From positions 3,720,001-3,784,000 of the forward strand of contig NZ_CP125655.1 of assembly GCF_030053835.1 (NCBI RefSeq): 64,000 nt of DNA, given 5' to 3'. The position numbers and the translations under genes were made by a program. The stretch comes from Cellulomonas sp. ES6 (lineage in GTDB: Bacteria; Actinomycetota; Actinomycetes; Actinomycetales; Cellulomonadaceae). Below are positions 19,842 through 31,478 of this stretch, piece after piece. The notes beneath the pieces are model-generated. The model had not been told where the DNA came from. It worked only from the letters and a program-made list of their open reading frames with translations, and did no database searches. How positions within the stretch are numbered: position 1 is the stretch's first letter; every line of letters starts with the position of its first letter.

Positions 19842-19899
19842 GCTGCGTCGCCGCGGCACACGGCCGCACGCCCGCACCCGCACGAAGGAGGACGCCCCC

Positions 19900-20370
19900 A
19901 TGGCCAAGCAGACCGGCCGGTCGCTCGTCGCGTCCAACCGCAAGGCCCGCCACGACTACCTCATCGAGGACGTGTTCGAGGCCGGCGTCGTGCTGACCGG
20001 GACCGAGGTCAAGGCGCTGCGCGCCGGGCGGGCGTCGCTGGTGGACGGCTGGTGCTCGATCGACGGCGGCGAGGCGTGGCTCGAGGGCGTCCACATCCCC
20101 GAGTACTCCCAGGGCACGTGGACCAACCACGCGCCGCGGCGCAAGCGGAAGCTGCTGCTGCACCGCGACGAGATCGACCGGCTCGAGGCGAAGACCCGCG
20201 AGAAGGGGCAGACGATCGTGCCGCTGTCCCTGTACTTCCTGGACGGGCGCGCGAAGGTCGAGATCGCGCTGGCCCGCGGCAAGAAGGAGTGGGACAAGCG
20301 GCAGGCCCTGCGCGAGCGGCAGGACAACCTCGAGGCGCAGCGGGCGATGCGGGAGAAGCGCGACCGCTGA
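19900..20370 (+). CDS. smpB: SsrA-binding protein SmpB
   Basis: 156 aa, the standard length. The N-terminal region [18 protein letters not shown], the central [18 protein letters not shown] and the basic C-terminal tail [14 protein letters not shown] are diagnostic. It binds tmRNA and brings it to stalled ribosomes. AAGGAGG precedes the ATG. Its RNA partner ssrA is encoded about 10 kb downstream at 30720. Confidence 0.97.
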   Translation: MAKQTGRSLVASNRKARHDYLIEDVFEAGVVLTGTEVKALRAGRASLVDGWCSIDGGEAWLEGVHIPEYSQGTWTNHAPRRKRKLLLHRDEIDRLEAKTREKGQTIVPLSLYFLDGRAKVEIALARGKKEWDKRQALRERQDNLEAQRAMREKRDR

Positions 20371-20406
20371 CGGTCGGCCCGGACCCGCACGCCCCGCCGG
20401 GGCACG

Positions 20407-22527
<2,121 letters not shown>

Positions 22528-22574
22528 GCCCTCCACTGTCACCCGGGCGGCGCCGCGCCGCGAGCGCGCCGGGG

Positions 22575-23960
22575 TCAGCTCCCCGCGACGTCGTCCGCGC
22601 GCCGGGTGGGGTGCTGCGCGCCGCGCGAGCGCAGCACCGTGCGGCCGACCACCTGCTGCCAGGTGGCGGTGCGCTCCGAGCGGCCCCGCCCGACGAACGA
22701 CACGGCCCAGTGCAGCAGCGTCGTCACCCGGTTCTTGAACCCCACGAGGTACACGAGGTGCACCCCGAGCCACAGCAGCCAGGCGAGGAACCCCGACACC
22801 TTCACGGCGCCGATGCTCGCGACCGCCTCGAACCGCGAGACCGTCGCCAGGCTGCCCTTGTCCCGGTACACGAAGGGCCCGCCCGAGGGCTCGCCCCGCA
22901 GCCGGCGCACGATCTCCTGCGCGGCGTACCGGCCGGTCTGCATCGCCGCGGGGGCGACCCCGGGCACGGACGTGCGCGCCGCCATGTCGCCGACCACGAA
23001 CACCTCGGGGTGCCCGGGCAGCGAGCCGTTCGGCTCCACGACGACGCGGCCGGCCCGGTCGACCTCGGCGCCCGTCCGCTCGCCGAGCAGCCGGCCGAGC
23101 GGGGACGCCGCGACGCCCGCCGCCCAGACCTTCGTCTGGGCGGCGATGCGGGTGCGCCGGCCGTCGGGGTCCTCCACCTCGACCGCGTCCGCGTCGACGT
23201 CGACCACCTTGTGGTTCATGAGCAGCTCGACGCCCAGGCCCTCGAGCGTGCGGGCGGCGGCGTCCTGCAGCTTCTCCGGGTAGCCGGGCAGCACCTTCGG
23301 CACCGGGTCGACCAGCAGGATGCGTGCCTGCGCGGGGTCGAGGTGCCGGAAGTTGCCGCGCAGCGAGCGGTGGGCGAGCTCGGCGAGCTGGCCGGCCATC
23401 TCCACGCCGGTCGGGCCGGCGCCGACCACCACGAAGGTCGTCAGGCGGGCGCGGTCCGCCGGGTCGGTGGCGAGCTCCGCCAGCTCGAACGCCCCGAAGA
23501 TGCGCCCGCGCAGCTCGAGGGCGTCGTCGATGCTCTTGAGGCCCGGCGCGTGGTCCGCGAACCGGTCGTTGCCGAAGTACGACTGCCCGGCGCCGGCCGC
23601 GACGACCAGGCTGTCGTACGAGGTGCGCGTCTCCCCGAGCGGCGAGGACGACACCACGACGCGCTGCTCCACGTCGATGTCGGTCACCACGCCCAGCAGC
23701 ACGCGGGCGTTGCGCTGCCGCCGCAGCACGTCCCGCGCGGCCGGCGCGATCTCCCCGACGGACAGCACGCCCGTGGCCACCTGGTAGAGCAGCGGCTGGA
23801 ACAGGTGGGTCGCGGTGCCGTCGATGACGGTGACGCGCACGGGGGCGTCGGCCAGGGCCTTGGTCGCGAACAGCCCGCCGAACCCGGAGCCGATCACGAC
23901 CACGTGGTGGGGCCGGGCGGGGGTGGGTGCCCGGTCCGGGGCCGGTGCGGTGTGGCTCAT
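22575..23960 (-). CDS. ndh: type II NADH dehydrogenase (NDH-2)
   Basis: 461 aa membrane-peripheral flavoprotein that oxidises NADH and reduces quinone without proton pumping. FAD-binding [16 protein letters not shown] (about 20-35), the NDH-2 motif [12 protein letters not shown], a second Rossmann motif [16 protein letters not shown], and [14 protein letters not shown] flavin contacts ([10 protein letters not shown]). The C-terminal amphipathic/hydrophobic helices ([16 protein letters not shown]) hold it to the membrane. AAGGA lies 7 nt before the ATG. Confidence 0.92.
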   Translation of the reverse strand: MSHTAPAPDRAPTPARPHHVVVIGSGFGGLFATKALADAPVRVTVIDGTATHLFQPLLYQVATGVLSVGEIAPAARDVLRRQRNARVLLGVVTDIDVEQRVVVSSSPLGETRTSYDSLVVAAGAGQSYFGNDRFADHAPGLKSIDDALELRGRIFGAFELAELATDPADRARLTTFVVVGAGPTGVEMAGQLAELAHRSLRGNFRHLDPAQARILLVDPVPKVLPGYPEKLQDAAARTLEGLGVELLMNHKVVDVDADAVEVEDPDGRRTRIAAQTKVWAAGVAASPLGRLLGERTGAEVDRAGRVVVEPNGSLPGHPEVFVVGDMAARTSVPGVAPAAMQTGRYAAQEIVRRLRGEPSGGPFVYRDKGSLATVSRFEAVASIGAVKVSGFLAWLLWLGVHLVYLVGFKNRVTTLLHWAVSFVGRGRSERTATWQQVVGRTVLRSRGAQHPTRRADDVAGS

Positions 23961-23998
23961 CGGAGGGTCCTTCCGCGGGAGGAGGCGGGACCCGGTCG

Positions 23999-24004
23999 AC
24001 CCTA
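23999..24004 (-). promoter_or_regulatory. ndh -10 box
   Basis: TAGGGT on the minus strand, predicting a leader of about 32 nt. Confidence 0.45.
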
Positions 24005-24044
24005 CGAGCGCGGTCGGCGCCGCGCGCGGCGGGGCCCGCGGGGC

Positions 24045-25121
24045 TCAGGACGGCGGCGCGAGGATCTCCGACAGCCGGAACCCCACCGGCTCCTCGAGCT
24101 GCGCGTAGGTGCAGGTCGCTGGGTCGCGGTCCGGGCGCCAGCGCCGGAACTGGGCGGTGTGCCGGAACCGGTCGCCCTCCATGTGGTCGTACGCCACCTC
24201 GACGACGAGCTCCGGGCGCAGGGGGACGAACGACAGGTCCTTGCCGGCGCTCCACCGGCTCACGGCCCCCGGCATCCGTCTGCCCTCGTGCGCGGACTGG
24301 TCCGCCCAGTCGCCCCACGGGTGCCCGGTCAGGTCGTCGGCGCGCAGCGGGGCGAGCTCCTCGACGAGGGCCTGGCGGCGGGCCATCGGGAACGAGGCGG
24401 CGACGCCGACGTGCTGGAGCCGGCCGTCGTCGGTCCACAGCCCCAGCAGCAGCGACCCGAGCACCGGCCCGGACTTGTGCCACCGGAACCCCGCGACCAC
24501 GCAGTCGGCCGTGCGCGCGTGCTTGACCTTGAACATCGCGCGCCTGTCCGGCTGGTAGGTCCCGTCGAGCGGCTTGGCGACCACCCCGTCGAGGCCGGCG
24601 CCCTCGAACCGCCGGAACCAGTCCTGCGCCTCGGCGAGGTCGGCGGTCGCGGGCGTGACGTGCACGGGCGCCGGCGCGCCGGCCAGGGCGTCGACGAGGC
24701 GCGCGCGGCGGTCGCGCAGCGGCGTGCCCATGAGGTCGTCGTCGCCGAGCGCCAGCACGTCGAACGCCACGAACGAGGCCGGCGTCTGCTGCGACAGCAG
24801 CCGCACCCGGCTCTCCGCGGGGTGGATGCGCTGCTGCAGCGCGTCGAAGTCGAGCCGGTCGCCCGCGACCACGACGATCTCCCCGTCGAGGACGCACCGC
24901 TGCGGGGTGTGCGCCCGCAGCTGCTCGACCAGCTCCGGGAAGTAGCGCGTCATCGGCTTCTCGTTGCGGCTGCCGAGCACCACCTCGTCGCCGTCCCGGA
25001 ACACGATGGTGCGGAACCCGTCCCACTTGGGCTCGGTGTGCCCGAGGTCGGGGATCTCGGGCACCGCCTTGGCCAGCATCGGCGCGACCGGGGGCATGAC
25101 GGGCAGGTCCATGGCGCCCAT
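24045..25121 (-). CDS. ATP-dependent DNA ligase, LigC type
   Basis: 358 aa, the same size as mycobacterial LigC. The nucleotidyl-transfer Lys is in motif I EPKWDGFR (about residue 33). Motif [12 protein letters not shown], motif [10 protein letters not shown] and motif [10 protein letters not shown] follow in order, then an OB-fold ([19 protein letters not shown]). It seals nicks and acts with short-patch excision repair or end joining in actinobacteria. No ku or polymerase partner is visible nearby. ATG 25112 is an equally possible start. Confidence 0.88.
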   Translation of the reverse strand: MGAMDLPVMPPVAPMLAKAVPEIPDLGHTEPKWDGFRTIVFRDGDEVVLGSRNEKPMTRYFPELVEQLRAHTPQRCVLDGEIVVVAGDRLDFDALQQRIHPAESRVRLLSQQTPASFVAFDVLALGDDDLMGTPLRDRRARLVDALAGAPAPVHVTPATADLAEAQDWFRRFEGAGLDGVVAKPLDGTYQPDRRAMFKVKHARTADCVVAGFRWHKSGPVLGSLLLGLWTDDGRLQHVGVAASFPMARRQALVEELAPLRADDLTGHPWGDWADQSAHEGRRMPGAVSRWSAGKDLSFVPLRPELVVEVAYDHMEGDRFRHTAQFRRWRPDRDPATCTYAQLEEPVGFRLSEILAPPS

Positions 25122-25231
25122 CCTGCTCGGCGTCGGCGGGACCGGCCAGGGGTCGGGGTCGGGAGGTGTTGGTCGTCGCGGCGCCGGGCCACCGTCGGGC
25201 GGTGGACGAGCGGTGGCGCCGGCGCGTCCCG

Positions 25232-25247
25232 CTGCACGAACGTGCAG
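25232..25247 (+). promoter_or_regulatory. small palindrome upstream of chemoreceptor gene
   Basis: CTGCACG-AA-CGTGCAG, about 100 bp before the chemoreceptor start. It could be an operator or an mRNA hairpin. No clear promoter seen in 25122-25345. Confidence 0.3.
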
Positions 25248-25345
25248 GCCGGGGGGACCGAGGTCCCATGGCGGGGGGCCCGTGCGAGCCGATCGGGGCG
25301 GCACCGCGCGCCGCAGGGGGGCGCGCCGACCAGCCAGGGGGACCC

Positions 25346-27109
25346 ATGTCCGTGCCCGCACGCCGTCCACGACCGGACGGCACCACCTCGAGCCCGCGGC
25401 CGCGCCGCCGCCGGTTCGGGGACCTCGGCGTCCGCACCCGCGTCGTCGCGTCCGTGCTCGTCGGTGTCGTCGTCGCCGGGGCCGTCGGGGGCTCCGCGCT
25501 CGCGGCCCTCGCGCGCACGGACGCCGCCACCGCCTCCGTGTACGACGACGACCTGCTCGGGTTCGAGCGGGTCGCCGCGATGCGCCGCTCGACCCTCGAG
25601 ATGCGCCTGGACGTCACGAGCCACGCGCTCGCGGCCGACGACGCCTCCCGGCAGACGTTCGTGCGCGACATCGCGGCGCTGGACGCGACGATCGCCGAGG
25701 ACCTCGACGCCGTCGTGGCGGACGCCTCCGCGGCGGGGCACGAGTCCCTCGCGGAGGGCGCGGCGACGTTCGCCGACGCCCTGGCGTCCTACCAGCAGCT
25801 CCGCGACCGGACGCTGCTGCCCGCCGCCGAGCGGGGCGACCTCGCGGCCTGGCAGCGGGCGCGCGACATGCAGGCGGCCCCGCTGATCTCCACGATGATG
25901 GACGCGCTCGCCGCGATGGTCGACGACCAGAAGGCCTCCGCCCAGCGGTCCGTGGCCGAGGCGCACGCCGCCTACTCCTCGAACCGCACCCTCGTGGTGG
26001 TGCTGCTCGCCGCGGGGCTCGCACTGGCGCTCACGCTCGGTCTCCTCACCGCGCGCGGCATCCTGCGGGCGGTCGAGCGCGTCCGGGTCGCGTGCGACGC
26101 CCTCGCGGACGGCGACCTGACCGTCGAGGCCGGGCTCGACACGCAGGACGAGCCGGGGCGCGCGGCGCAGTCGCTCGACCGGGCGATCGGCACGCTGCGC
26201 GAGGTCGTCGGCGACATCGACACCACGTCGGTCACGCTCGCGGCCGCCGCCGAGCAGCTGTCCGGGTCCGCGCAGGCGATCGCCGCGCAGGCCGAGCAGA
26301 CCGAGGCGCAGGCCGGTGTGGTCTCCGCGGCGGCCGAGCAGGTGTCCCGCACCACGCAGACCGTCGCCGCCGGCACCCAGCAGATGGACGCGTCGATCCA
26401 GGAGATCAGCCGGTCCACGAGCGAGGCCGCCCGCATCAGCGACCAGGCGGCGCGGTCGGCCGCGGAGACGACGGACGTCATCGAGCGGCTCGGGGAGTCG
26501 AGCCGGCAGATCGGCGACGTGGTGAAGTCGATCGCGGCGATCGCCGAGCAGACGAACCTGCTCGCGCTCAACGCGACCATCGAGGCCGCGCGGGCCGGGC
26601 ACGAGGGCAAGGGCTTCGCCGTGGTCGCCGGCGAGGTCAAGGACCTCGCGCAGGAGACGGGCAGCGCGACGGAGGACATCGCGCGCCGCGTCGAGGCCAT
26701 CCAGGCCGACGCGGCCCGGGCCGTGGAGGCGGTCGCGGAGATCTCCCGGGTCGTCGGCGCCGTGCACGAGCTGCAGACCACGGTGGCCGCGGCCGTCGAG
26801 GAGCAGACCGCCACGACGGCGGAGATCGGGCGCAACGTCACCGAGGCCGCGGGCGGCTCGGGGCAGATCGCGGAGAACATCGCCGGCGTCGCGCAGGCCG
26901 CGGCCGTCACGCGCGACGGGTCGGCGGAGTCCGAGCGCGCGGCGGGCGAGCTCGCGGCGCTGTCCGGGCGGCTGCGCGGCGTCGTGGGGCAGTTCCGGTA
27001 CCGGATGCCGGCCGGGTCGGGCGCTGCGACGCCCGCACTGCCGCAGCAGCGCGAGCCCGCGCGGCGTGACGAGCCCACCACCGCGTTCGTCACGCTGCCG
27101 ACGGCGTGA
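25346..27109 (+). CDS. methyl-accepting chemotaxis protein
   Basis: 587 aa. TM1 about 31-55, an all-helical four-helix-bundle type ligand domain (about 56-210), TM2 about 212-234, a HAMP region ([16 protein letters not shown]) and the cytoplasmic signalling tip [20 protein letters not shown]. It lacks a C-terminal CheR-binding pentapeptide. It would couple to CheA/CheW to steer flagellar motility. No other chemotaxis gene is in the window, so it is an isolated receptor. The ATG follows AGGGGG. Confidence 0.92.
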   Translation: MSVPARRPRPDGTTSSPRPRRRRFGDLGVRTRVVASVLVGVVVAGAVGGSALAALARTDAATASVYDDDLLGFERVAAMRRSTLEMRLDVTSHALAADDASRQTFVRDIAALDATIAEDLDAVVADASAAGHESLAEGAATFADALASYQQLRDRTLLPAAERGDLAAWQRARDMQAAPLISTMMDALAAMVDDQKASAQRSVAEAHAAYSSNRTLVVVLLAAGLALALTLGLLTARGILRAVERVRVACDALADGDLTVEAGLDTQDEPGRAAQSLDRAIGTLREVVGDIDTTSVTLAAAAEQLSGSAQAIAAQAEQTEAQAGVVSAAAEQVSRTTQTVAAGTQQMDASIQEISRSTSEAARISDQAARSAAETTDVIERLGESSRQIGDVVKSIAAIAEQTNLLALNATIEAARAGHEGKGFAVVAGEVKDLAQETGSATEDIARRVEAIQADAARAVEAVAEISRVVGAVHELQTTVAAAVEEQTATTAEIGRNVTEAAGGSGQIAENIAGVAQAAAVTRDGSAESERAAGELAALSGRLRGVVGQFRYRMPAGSGAATPALPQQREPARRDEPTTAFVTLPTA

Positions 27110-27113
27110 CCGG

Positions 27114-27151
27114 CGGGGCGCCGGCCGGGTGGGATCCCGACCGGCGCCCCG
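27114..27151. terminator. bidirectional terminator
   Basis: 11-bp arms 27114-27124 and 27141-27151 with a 16-nt loop, between the convergent chemoreceptor and ABC permease genes. Confidence 0.7.
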
Positions 27152-27166
27152 AGACGTCGCACCTGG

Positions 27167-27901
27167 TCAGGCGCGCCGGCGCAGCGCGACGACCGCCCCC
27201 GCGAGGGACGCCACGCACCACACGACCAGCACCACGAGCGACCGCCCCGGCAGCTGGAACGTGTCGCTCACCAGCCCGGCCCGCACCAGCTCGGCCATCG
27301 GCTGGATCGGCAGCCACTCGTGCACCCCCTGCAGCCAGCCGGGCATCCGCTCCGCCGGGTACGACACGGGGGAGAACAGCAGCACGATGAACACCAGCGC
27401 CTGCGTCACGAGCGCCGCGACGGCGGGTGGCAGCAGCGACGCCATCGCGTACCCGACGGCGGCGGCGGTCAGCGACACCAGCAGCGAGCCGGGCACCAGC
27501 CACGGCGCGAGGCTCAGGTCGACGTCGAACCGCAGCACGCCCGCCACGACGCCGAGCACCATGCCGGGCAGCGCGAGCAGCGTCCACACCAGCAGGTCGC
27601 TCAGCAGGAACGCCGACCGCGGGACGGGCAGCGTCCGCATCCAGTCGAGGCTGCCCTCGGTGCGGGACTGGCTCAGCATCTGCGGGGTGATGACCAGGCC
27701 GATCGTGATGAGGGTGACGGTCGGCGCGCCGGTCGCCAGGTAGAGCGCGGTGACCGGGTCGGGGTCGCCCACGAGCAGGCCGTAGCCGATCACGGTCGCC
27801 ACGGCCATGAACACCTGGACGACGACCATCAGCGGCAGGTACGCGGACTGACGCCGGAACTGCCACTGCGCGAGCATGAGGGTCTGGCCGACGGCGGTCA
27901 C
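27167..27901 (-). CDS. ABC-2 type transporter permease
   Basis: 244 aa with six predicted membrane segments, ending in a short basic tail. The motif region EGSLDWMRTLPVPRSAFLLSD is typical of ABC-2 permeases. GTG 27901 overlaps the ATPase stop by 4 bp. Probably a drug or lipid exporter controlled by the divergent TetR gene; substrate unknown. Confidence 0.85.
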   Translation of the reverse strand: MTAVGQTLMLAQWQFRRQSAYLPLMVVVQVFMAVATVIGYGLLVGDPDPVTALYLATGAPTVTLITIGLVITPQMLSQSRTEGSLDWMRTLPVPRSAFLLSDLLVWTLLALPGMVLGVVAGVLRFDVDLSLAPWLVPGSLLVSLTAAAVGYAMASLLPPAVAALVTQALVFIVLLFSPVSYPAERMPGWLQGVHEWLPIQPMAELVRAGLVSDTFQLPGRSLVVLVVWCVASLAGAVVALRRRA

Positions 27902-28863
27902 GCGGCCTCACCCGCCGTCGCCAGCGCCTCGGAGCGCTCGTGGCCCACGAGGTCGACGTAGACGTCCTCGAGCGAGGCGGGCGTGAGCGCGTACCGCTCG
28001 AGCCGGCCCGCGGCGACCTCGGCCTGCGCCCAGCGCACGACCTCCGCCGCGTCGTCGGCGCGCACCGTGCCGGTCTCCCGGCCGCGGGTGCTCGACACCG
28101 CCCGGACCGCGGGGTGCCAGGTCAGGCCGGCGCCGGGGGAGACGTCCGCCTCGACGGTCAGCGTGCCCTGCAGGTGGGCGGTCAGGCCGGCCGGGGTGTC
28201 GTCCGCGAGCACGACGCCGCGGTCCAGCACGGCGAGCCGGTCGACGACGCGCTCCGCCTCGCGGACGTTGTGGGTCACCAGCAGCACGCCGCGGCCCTCG
28301 TCGGCGAGCGCGCGGATCTGCCGCCACAGCAGCCGGCGGCGCACGGGGTCGACGTCGTTGGTCGGCTCGTCGAGCACCACCAGGCGCCCCGGCGTCACGA
28401 CGGTCATGGCGAAGGCCGTCAGGCGCGCGATGCCGCCCGACACCTTCTCGGCGGGGGTGTCCGCCCAGGGCCCGAGGTCGAGGGCGTCGAGCAGCCCGGC
28501 GACGCGGTCCCGCACGGCCGCGCGCTCACCGCCGCGGATCCGCCCGACCAGCTCGATCGCGCGTCGCGGGGTCAGGCCGGTGATCGGCACGTTCGCCTGC
28601 GCCTGGATGCTCGTGCGCCGGCGGGCCTCGTCGGGCTGGGCCACCGCGTCGACGCCGTCGAGCAGGATCGTCCCCGCGTCGGGCCGGACCAGCCCGACGA
28701 CCTGGTTGACGAGCGTCGTCTTGCCGGCCCCGTTGTGCCCGAGGAGCCCGACGACCTGCCCGGCGTCGACATCGAGGTCGATCCCGTCGTTCGCCTGCAC
28801 CCCGTTGCGTCCCCGGTAGCGCTTGCGCAGTCCGCGGACGCGCAGCACCTCCTGCGTCGCCAT
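27898..28863 (-). CDS. ABC transporter ATP-binding protein (exporter type)
   Basis: 321 aa. Walker A GHNGAGKTT, signature region VSGGIARLTAFA (degenerate: SGG then I in place of Q), Walker B LVVLDEPTNDVDP and switch His VTHNVREAE. I chose ATG 28863 over the upstream in-frame ATG at 28878 because GAGGAGG lies 6 nt before it. First gene of the operon. Its promoter is embedded in TetR-type operator boxes. Confidence 0.88.
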   Translation of the reverse strand: MATQEVLRVRGLRKRYRGRNGVQANDGIDLDVDAGQVVGLLGHNGAGKTTLVNQVVGLVRPDAGTILLDGVDAVAQPDEARRRTSIQAQANVPITGLTPRRAIELVGRIRGGERAAVRDRVAGLLDALDLGPWADTPAEKVSGGIARLTAFAMTVVTPGRLVVLDEPTNDVDPVRRRLLWRQIRALADEGRGVLLVTHNVREAERVVDRLAVLDRGVVLADDTPAGLTAHLQGTLTVEADVSPGAGLTWHPAVRAVSSTRGRETGTVRADDAAEVVRWAQAEVAAGRLERYALTPASLEDVYVDLVGHERSEALATAGEAA

Positions 28864-28883
28864 CCCCGTCCTCCTCATTCGGA

Positions 28884-29000
28884 AACCGATCGGTACATCC
28901 CGGACGGTAGCAGATACCTGTCGGCAGATACCAGACGGTATGTCGCTCTGATCTGCGATGACGCGTCACACATACCGAGCGGTACGTGAAGGCGTACGAT
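28884..29000. promoter_or_regulatory. four TetR-type operator boxes and divergent promoters
   Basis: The core ACCNNNCGG occurs four times, at 28885, 28916, 28930 and 28974, mostly extended to TACCNNNCGGTA. The box at 28885 is the perfect palindrome ACCGATCGGT. Promoters: minus strand TACCGT (28904-28909) for the ABC genes; plus strand TACGAT (28995-29000), 7 nt before the TetR ATG at 29008. The boxes cover both promoters, indicating joint control of pump and regulator. Confidence 0.7.
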
Positions 29001-29007
29001 GGGGGGC

Positions 29008-29865
29008 ATGGCACGACAGGACCCGTACGACGAGACCGGCCACCGCACGCCGGGCGTCGACGACTCGATCAGCGCCGCCACGCGCGCCCTCGCCGACGCG
29101 ACCGCGACCCTCACCCGGCTGCTCGGCAAGCAGGCGCAGTCGGTCGTGCCCGAGGTCAGCGAGGCGCTCGCGGCGGGCCTGCGCGAGGCGTCCCGCGGAC
29201 TCGCCGACGCGTCCGAGAACGTCGCCCGCCGCGGCGGGGACCACCGCGCCCGCGAGAACCGCCGCGAGAAGGTCGACCGCACGCGCGCCGACCTGCTGGA
29301 CGCCGCCTCCCGCGTCATCGCCGCCCAGGGCTACGAGGGTGCCTCCGTCGGGGACATCGCCGCCGAGGCCGGCTACACCAAGGGCGCCCTCTACGCGCAC
29401 TTCGGGTCCAAGAGCGGGCTGTTCCTCGCCCTGGCCCGCGAGCGGCTCGGCATCGCCATGGACGACCCGGCGCTCGACATGCCCGGGCTCACCGACGACG
29501 GTGTCGACACCGAGGCGCTCGCCGACTGGATCCGCGCCACCCAGGACGACCCGAACCTGCTGCTGTCCCTGGAGTTCCTCAGCTACGGCCTGCGCAACCC
29601 CGGGGAGGCCGGCGAGCTCGTCGAGCTCCACGTGCGGTCGTTCGAGACCGCCACCGCCCAGGCCGTCCGCATCCGGCAGGCACGCCGCCGCGCCGCCGGC
29701 GAGGACCCCGGCCCCGACGAGCCCACCCAGCAGGACCGCGACCTCACGCTCGCCATCATCAGCGTGCTCAACGTCGTCACCCTGGAGGGCAAGCTCACCG
29801 GCTCGCCGCACATGTCCCCGGAGGCCGGCGCGCGCATCATCGCCCGGCTGGTCGCCGACGGCTGA
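29008..29865 (+). CDS. TetR/AcrR family regulator with long N-terminal helical extension
   Basis: 285 aa. The HTH is unusually late, about residues 100-140 (ASVGDIAAEAGYTKGALYAHFGSKSGLF). It is preceded by about 90 residues rich in Ala, Leu, Ser and charged residues that look helical (DSISAATRALADATATLTRLLGKQ region). The C-terminal half is the ligand/dimer domain. ATG 29008 follows TACGAT plus 7 nt (leaderless). Probable autorepressor and repressor of the divergent ABC exporter. The extension might serve dimerisation or partner binding; this is inference. Confidence 0.88.
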   Translation: MARQDPYDETGHRTPGVDDSISAATRALADATATLTRLLGKQAQSVVPEVSEALAAGLREASRGLADASENVARRGGDHRARENRREKVDRTRADLLDAASRVIAAQGYEGASVGDIAAEAGYTKGALYAHFGSKSGLFLALARERLGIAMDDPALDMPGLTDDGVDTEALADWIRATQDDPNLLLSLEFLSYGLRNPGEAGELVELHVRSFETATAQAVRIRQARRRAAGEDPGPDEPTQQDRDLTLAIISVLNVVTLEGKLTGSPHMSPEAGARIIARLVADG

Positions 29866-29877
29866 CCCCGGCGCTCG

Positions 29878-30483
29878 CTACTCGCGCGGCGTCCCCCGGG
29901 CCAGGTGGACCGGGACCAGCAGCCACACGACCGCCAGGCCCACCAGCACGGCACCGCCCGCCCACGCGCCCGCGGCCCGGTCCACCACCACGTCGAACAG
30001 CAGCAGCGCCGAACCCGCCAGCACCAGGGCCAGCAGCGCCAGCCCGGCCTGCGCCAGCCGGTCCGCCGACTCGACCAGCTCCCGCTTCAGGTGCCGGCGG
30101 AACAGCACCCGGTGCAGCGACACCGGAGCCACGATGAAGCCCGTCGCCGCCACCGCCAGCACCACCAGCACCAGGTACACGCCCTTCTGGTAGGCGTCCA
30201 GGTCGGCGAACCGCTGCTGGAACGGCACCGTCAGCAGGAACCCCGTGAGGATCTGCACGCCCGTCTGGGCCACGCGCAGCTCCTGCAGCAGCTCGTTCCA
30301 GTTCCGGTCCATGCGCTCGTCCGGGGTCTCGTCCCGGCCGTCCGGCTCCGCGTGGTCGTGCGCTGCGCGGTCGTGCTCCGCGTGGTCGTGCGCGCGGTCG
30401 TCCCGGCGGGGTGCCTCGTCGCGCGGGTCCGCGTCGTCGGGGCGGCGGTGCGAGCCCGGCCGCCCGTGCGTCTGCTCGGTCAC
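29878..30483 (-). CDS. DUF6328 family membrane protein
   Basis: 201 aa. An N-terminal His/Asp/Arg-rich hydrophilic stretch (about 1-55, with repeated DHAE-like units) is followed by the family motif WNELLQELRVAQTGVQILTG and four hydrophobic segments. GTG 30483 has GGAGG 5 nt upstream. Function unknown. The His/Asp-rich tail could bind metal, but that is speculation. Confidence 0.75.
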   Translation of the reverse strand: MTEQTHGRPGSHRRPDDADPRDEAPRRDDRAHDHAEHDRAAHDHAEPDGRDETPDERMDRNWNELLQELRVAQTGVQILTGFLLTVPFQQRFADLDAYQKGVYLVLVVLAVAATGFIVAPVSLHRVLFRRHLKRELVESADRLAQAGLALLALVLAGSALLLFDVVVDRAAGAWAGGAVLVGLAVVWLLVPVHLARGTPRE

Positions 30484-30636
30484 GGTGTCCTCCCTGGGCG
30501 GCGCCGGCAGGGGGACCGGCGCCACGCACCGCGTATCGTCCCGCCACCGGACGGCGCGCGCAGGTCGAGGCCGAGGCGCCCGCTCCCGGGGCGCCGACCG
30601 GCGGGAATGACCGTGCGGGGGGCGGTGTTGGACACG

Positions 30637-30642
30637 TATGCT
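30637..30642 (+). promoter_or_regulatory. candidate ssrA promoter elements
   Basis: TATGCT, about 70 nt before the mature tmRNA 5' end; the precursor would need RNase P trimming. A consensus TTGACA stands at 30693-30698 but has no -10 at a fitting distance for a start at 30720. Confidence 0.35.
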
Positions 30643-30719
30643 GGACGCGTCGCGCACGGTCCCCGGGGTCACCCGGCGAGCGGGCGGGGCGGTTGACAAC
30701 TCCACAGCAGCACCCACTT

Positions 30720-31084
30720 GGGGGTGATCGGTTTCGACGGTGATCGTCGAGCCAGGAGAAGCGGGCCGAGGACACACGGTTATCTCGCTAACGCTCCGTG
30801 TAAACCCATAGGTGCCGATTCCAAGCGCACCGACTTCGCCCTCGCCGCCTGAGCGAGCCTCGAAGTCCGTCAGCCTGAGCTAGCTTCCGACTCAGTTCCT
30901 GGCGTCATCTAGGGAGCCACTGCTCGCAGTCCTCGTCGTCGGGGCTGCGGGGACTTTCAGGCGACTGGGCCCGTCCGCGTCTTGTCTGCGTGAGCGCGGG
31001 GGCCGAGAAAAGCAGCTGCAGACTGCGCCCGGAGAAGCCCTGGTTCCACGTCATCGGACGCGGGTTCGATTCCCGCCACCTCCA
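30720..31084 (+). ncRNA. ssrA: transfer-messenger RNA (tmRNA)
   Basis: The 5' end GGGGGUG pairs with CACCUCC (31077-31083) to form the 7-bp acceptor stem, and A31084 is the discriminator. The 3' part has the T-arm GGGTTCGATTCCC, and the 5' part has GGTTTCGACGG. The resume codon is GCC at 30814 and the tag frame 30814-30852 encodes ADSKRTDFALAA followed by TGA, an actinobacterial-type degradation tag. CCA is not encoded. It works with SmpB (19900) to rescue stalled ribosomes. Confidence 0.96.
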
Positions 31085-31125
31085 CGTTTGCGACCTGCGG
31101 CGACGCAGGTCGCGCCGTCAAGAAG

Positions 31126-31155
31126 TGTGGCCACCCGTCGACGCGGGTGGCCACA
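31126..31155 (+). terminator. ssrA terminator
   Basis: 12-bp arms 31126-31137 and 31144-31155 with a 6-nt loop, followed by TCTGTGTGT. A smaller 9-bp hairpin (31090-31113) sits just before it. Confidence 0.65.
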
Positions 31156-31284
31156 TCTGTGTGTCCAGGCGGCCCGCGCTCGAGCGACAGCGGCCCCTCG
31201 GGGCGCGCTCGTTCGCCGGGCTGTGGTACTGCCTCGGGTCCGGTGCGTCGGTCGCGAGGATGTTCTCCTGCTCGGTGATGCTCC

Positions 31285-31431
31285 ATCGGGTTCGGTCTCG
31301 CGTCCGGCGTGCTGGTCGACGCGTTCGTCGTGCGCCCGCTGCGCATCACCGCGGTGATGCACGTCCTCGGGGCGCACACGTGGTGGCTCTCGTGCCGGCT
31401 GGGCCGCGTGACCGATCCGGTTAGGATCTGA
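31285..31431 (+). pseudogene. remnant of an MMPL-family transporter, C-terminal end only
   Basis: The frame encodes IGFGLASGVLVDAFVVR, PLRITAVMHVLGAHTWWL and a short tail to TGA 31429-31431. This matches the last membrane helix and WWL end of MMPL exporters. In-frame TGA 31276-31278 lies immediately upstream, and no other part of an MMPL gene is found between here and tmRNA. It is a roughly 48-codon relic with no start. The rest of 31156-31284 is unassigned. Confidence 0.6.
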
Positions 31432-31444
31432 CCGAATCGGTCAG
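31408..31444. promoter_or_regulatory. two TetR-type palindromes and promoter of the DUF998-tetR operon
   Basis: The perfect palindrome CTGACCGAATCGGTCAG (31428-31444) and a degenerate copy GTGACCGATCCGGTTAG (31408-31424) lie 20 bp apart centre to centre. TAGGAT (31422-31427) lies between them, so a bound repressor would block it. Confidence 0.65.
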
Positions 31445-31478
31445 ATGCGGCCGCGGTGCCGGGACGGGACGAGGTGCG

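Noticed and set aside
31022..31084. A separate tRNA gene, suggested by the T-arm GGGTTCGATTCCC
   Set aside because: This is the tRNA-like 3' domain of tmRNA; there is no anticodon arm next to it.
30720..31478. Integrative element inserted at the tmRNA gene
   Set aside because: No integrase, excisionase or second copy of the ssrA 3' end is visible in the window; only an MMPL relic hints at past rearrangement.
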